Origin: Thermogutta sp.
GTDB lineage: Bacteria > Planctomycetota > Planctomycetia > Pirellulales > Thermoguttaceae
Length of the DNA stretch: 6,366 nt
NCBI GenBank assembly: GCA_012798155.1
Contig: JAAZNR010000293.1
Location: 1 to 6,366, forward strand
Reading direction: 5' to 3'
Shown here: positions 4,859-6,366 of the stretch, in pieces
How the letters are laid out: each line of letters opens with the position of its first letter
How positions within the stretch are numbered: position 1 is the stretch's first letter
Position numbers and translations under genes: made by a program
Notes under the pieces: model-generated
Told to the model about the DNA's origin: nothing
The model's input: only the letters and a program-made list of their open reading frames with translations
Databases searched by the model: none

Positions 4859-6366
4859 ATGACAAAAATCGAACGCATTCTTCGGTCGAAGGATCACGCC
4901 GGGCCGATCATTCTGGCCATAGTCCTTTTGACTGCAATGCGTCCGCCACATGCGGTTCAAGGGGAAGAGGGGGCCTTCGCAAGCGATTTCTCACCCCCGC
5001 GCCGTCCCAACGTGGTGTTGATCATCACGGACGACCAAGGCTACGGAGACGTCGGTTTCCACGGCAACCCGGTTCTTAAAACGCCCAACCTCGATCGTCT
5101 CGCCGCCCAGAGCCTGCGGCTCACCGATTTCCACGTGGATCCCACGTGCGCGCCTACCCGAGCGGCCTTGATGACGGGCCGCTACTCGTGCCGCACCGGC
5201 GTATGGCACACCATCATGGGGCGATCCATCCTGCGCGGGGATGAGACCACCATGGCCGAGTACTTCGCGCGGGCAGGCTATGCCACCGCCATGTTCGGGA
5301 AGTGGCACCTGGGCGACAACGCCCCGTACCGCCCCATCGACCGCGGCTTTGCTCACGCACTTTGGCATGGCGGCGGCGGGATCGGACAGACTCCCGACTA
5401 TTGGGGAAACACCTATTTCTCACCGACCCTGCGGGACGACGGGAAGTGGAAGCCGAGCGAGGGATATTGCACGGACGTCTTTTTCGCCGCCGCACGCGAC
5501 TTCATTGCACGGAACCGCGATCGACCCTTCTTCGTCTATTTGGCGACCAACGTCCCACACAGCCCATGGCAGGTGGACGACCGGTACGCCGCACCGTATC
5601 GCGCCGCCGGCGTGCCGAAGGATTTGGCCGACTTCTACGGGATGCTGGCCAATCTGGACGAGAACCTTGGAACATTGCTCGCCTCGCTGGAGGCCTGGAA
5701 TCCGGCCGGGAATACGCTCGTGATCTTTATGACCGACAACGGCACGGCGGGCAGCGGCTTCAACGCCGGGATGCGAGGACGCAAAGGCTCGCCTTACGAC
5801 GGCGGCCACCGGGTTCCATGCTTCCTGCGGTGGCCGCAACGCTGGCCGGAACCGCGCGAAGTTGGCGGCCCGACCGCTCACATCGACCTCCTGCCGACGT
5901 TGATGGAATTGTGCGGCCTGCCTGAAGCGGGCGGCATGCCTTTCGACGGCGTCAGTCTCGCCCCTATTTTGGACGGCAAGGCCGCCGTAGATCCGGATCG
6001 GACCGTCTTCGTTCAAGTCAACCGCCTCGAGCATCCCGTTCCTTGGCGCTTGTCGTCCGTGCTCACCCCTCGCTATCGCCTGGTCAACGGCGCCGAGCTT
6101 TATGACATCGTCGAAGATCCGGGCCAGGGCAGAGACATCTCGCAATCTCATCCGGAGGTAGTAAGCGAGCTTCGTTCGCGGTACGAACGCTGGTACCGCG
6201 ACGTCTCCTCGCGATTCGACGAGTACGTGCCGTTGATTGTAGGGGATCCGAGGGAGAATCCGACCTTGCTGACCTGCCACGACTGGCACGGCGAGCAAGT
6301 GCCCTGGGATCAAACCATGATTTCCCGCAACGCGCCGGGCAACGGCTTTTGGGCCGTGGATTTCGC
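4859..6366 (+). CDS. Exported Cys-type sulfatase (partial, 3' end off the right edge)
   Basis: The frame is open from the ATG at 4859 through the last base: 502 full codons, no stop. Residues 1-35 form a Sec signal peptide with hydrophobic core IILAIVLLTAM (17-27) and cleavage probably near PPHA (29-32). The sulfatase signature is CAPTRAALMTGR (97-108): Cys97 is the residue that would become formylglycine, in C-x-P-x-R form with Thr in the fourth place instead of the commoner Ser. Metal and active-site residues are present: Asp58-Asp59 (TDDQGYGDVG), Lys148 and His150 (GKWHLG), His234 (PHSPW), Asp293-Asn294 (MTDNG), Lys309 in RGRKGSPYDGGHRVP. It should hydrolyse sulfate esters outside the cytoplasm after activation by a formylglycine-generating enzyme not encoded here. 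The substrate is unknown; an arylsulfatase label would only be generic. After the catalytic core, residues about 455-502 (ENPTLLTCHDWHGEQVPW) start a C-terminal segment that, from memory, recurs in planctomycete sulfatases. Divergent from the oxidoreductase. Confidence 0.93.
   Translation, partial: MTKIERILRSKDHAGPIILAIVLLTAMRPPHAVQGEEGAFASDFSPPRRPNVVLIITDDQGYGDVGFHGNPVLKTPNLDRLAAQSLRLTDFHVDPTCAPTRAALMTGRYSCRTGVWHTIMGRSILRGDETTMAEYFARAGYATAMFGKWHLGDNAPYRPIDRGFAHALWHGGGGIGQTPDYWGNTYFSPTLRDDGKWKPSEGYCTDVFFAAARDFIARNRDRPFFVYLATNVPHSPWQVDDRYAAPYRAAGVPKDLADFYGMLANLDENLGTLLASLEAWNPAGNTLVIFMTDNGTAGSGFNAGMRGRKGSPYDGGHRVPCFLRWPQRWPEPREVGGPTAHIDLLPTLMELCGLPEAGGMPFDGVSLAPILDGKAAVDPDRTVFVQVNRLEHPVPWRLSSVLTPRYRLVNGAELYDIVEDPGQGRDISQSHPEVVSELRSRYERWYRDVSSRFDEYVPLIVGDPRENPTLLTCHDWHGEQVPWDQTMISRNAPGNGFWAVDF

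Noticed and set aside
4534..4878. 114-codon minus-strand frame in the 450-bp gap
   Set aside because: It has no recognisable domain, its composition is Arg/Pro/Gly-rich, and it overlaps the sulfatase start and ribosome binding site.
5420..6313. 297-codon minus-strand open frame
   Set aside because: It is fully antisense to the sulfatase catalytic region, whose motifs are unambiguous.
1..6366. CRISPR array, tRNA/rRNA genes, insertion sequence or phage genes
   Set aside because: No regularly spaced repeats, no cloverleaf or rRNA-like stretch, and no transposase or phage protein motif were seen on either strand.

Overview
The window looks like chromosomal DNA of a GC-rich bacterium of the Planctomycetota (inference, from gene content only). 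It carries a secreted Cys-type sulfatase, a Tat-exported Gfo/Idh/MocA-type oxidoreductase, a very Ala/Glu/Arg-rich exported TPR-like protein, and a two-TM protein with an OB-like outer domain of a kind I associate with planctomycete 'hypothetical proteins'. No phylogenetic marker is present, so the assignment rests on these families and on the intergenic style.

Layout, left to right. (1) Positions 1-1654, minus strand: the first 551 codons of an exported helical-repeat (TPR-like) protein whose 3' end lies off the left edge. (2) Positions 1655-1938: a divergent intergenic region with a candidate promoter for the left gene, a short GC-rich palindrome and a perfect 9-bp tandem repeat. (3) Positions 1939-2970, plus strand: a 343-residue membrane-anchored protein of unknown function. 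(4) Positions 2971-3022: a 52-bp convergent junction filled by two overlapping, mutually exclusive hairpins. (5) Positions 3023-4408, minus strand: a complete Tat-signal Gfo/Idh/MocA oxidoreductase. (6) Positions 4409-4858: a 450-bp non-coding region between divergent genes, with a 23-bp tandem repeat beside the oxidoreductase ribosome binding site and several hairpins. (7) Position 4859 to the right edge, plus strand: the first 502 codons of an exported sulfatase whose 3' end lies off the right edge.

The oxidoreductase and the sulfatase are divergently transcribed and both carry export signals, so they may serve the same extracytoplasmic use of sulfated or modified glycans. That link is inference from family and position. 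The TPR-like protein and the OB-like membrane protein are another divergent pair with no evident link to carbohydrate metabolism. No RNA gene, CRISPR array, insertion sequence or phage gene was recognised, and I see no convincing new multi-gene system. The points most worth a second look are the tandem repeats at the two divergent promoter regions, the switch-like hairpins and the uncharacterised OB-like membrane protein.
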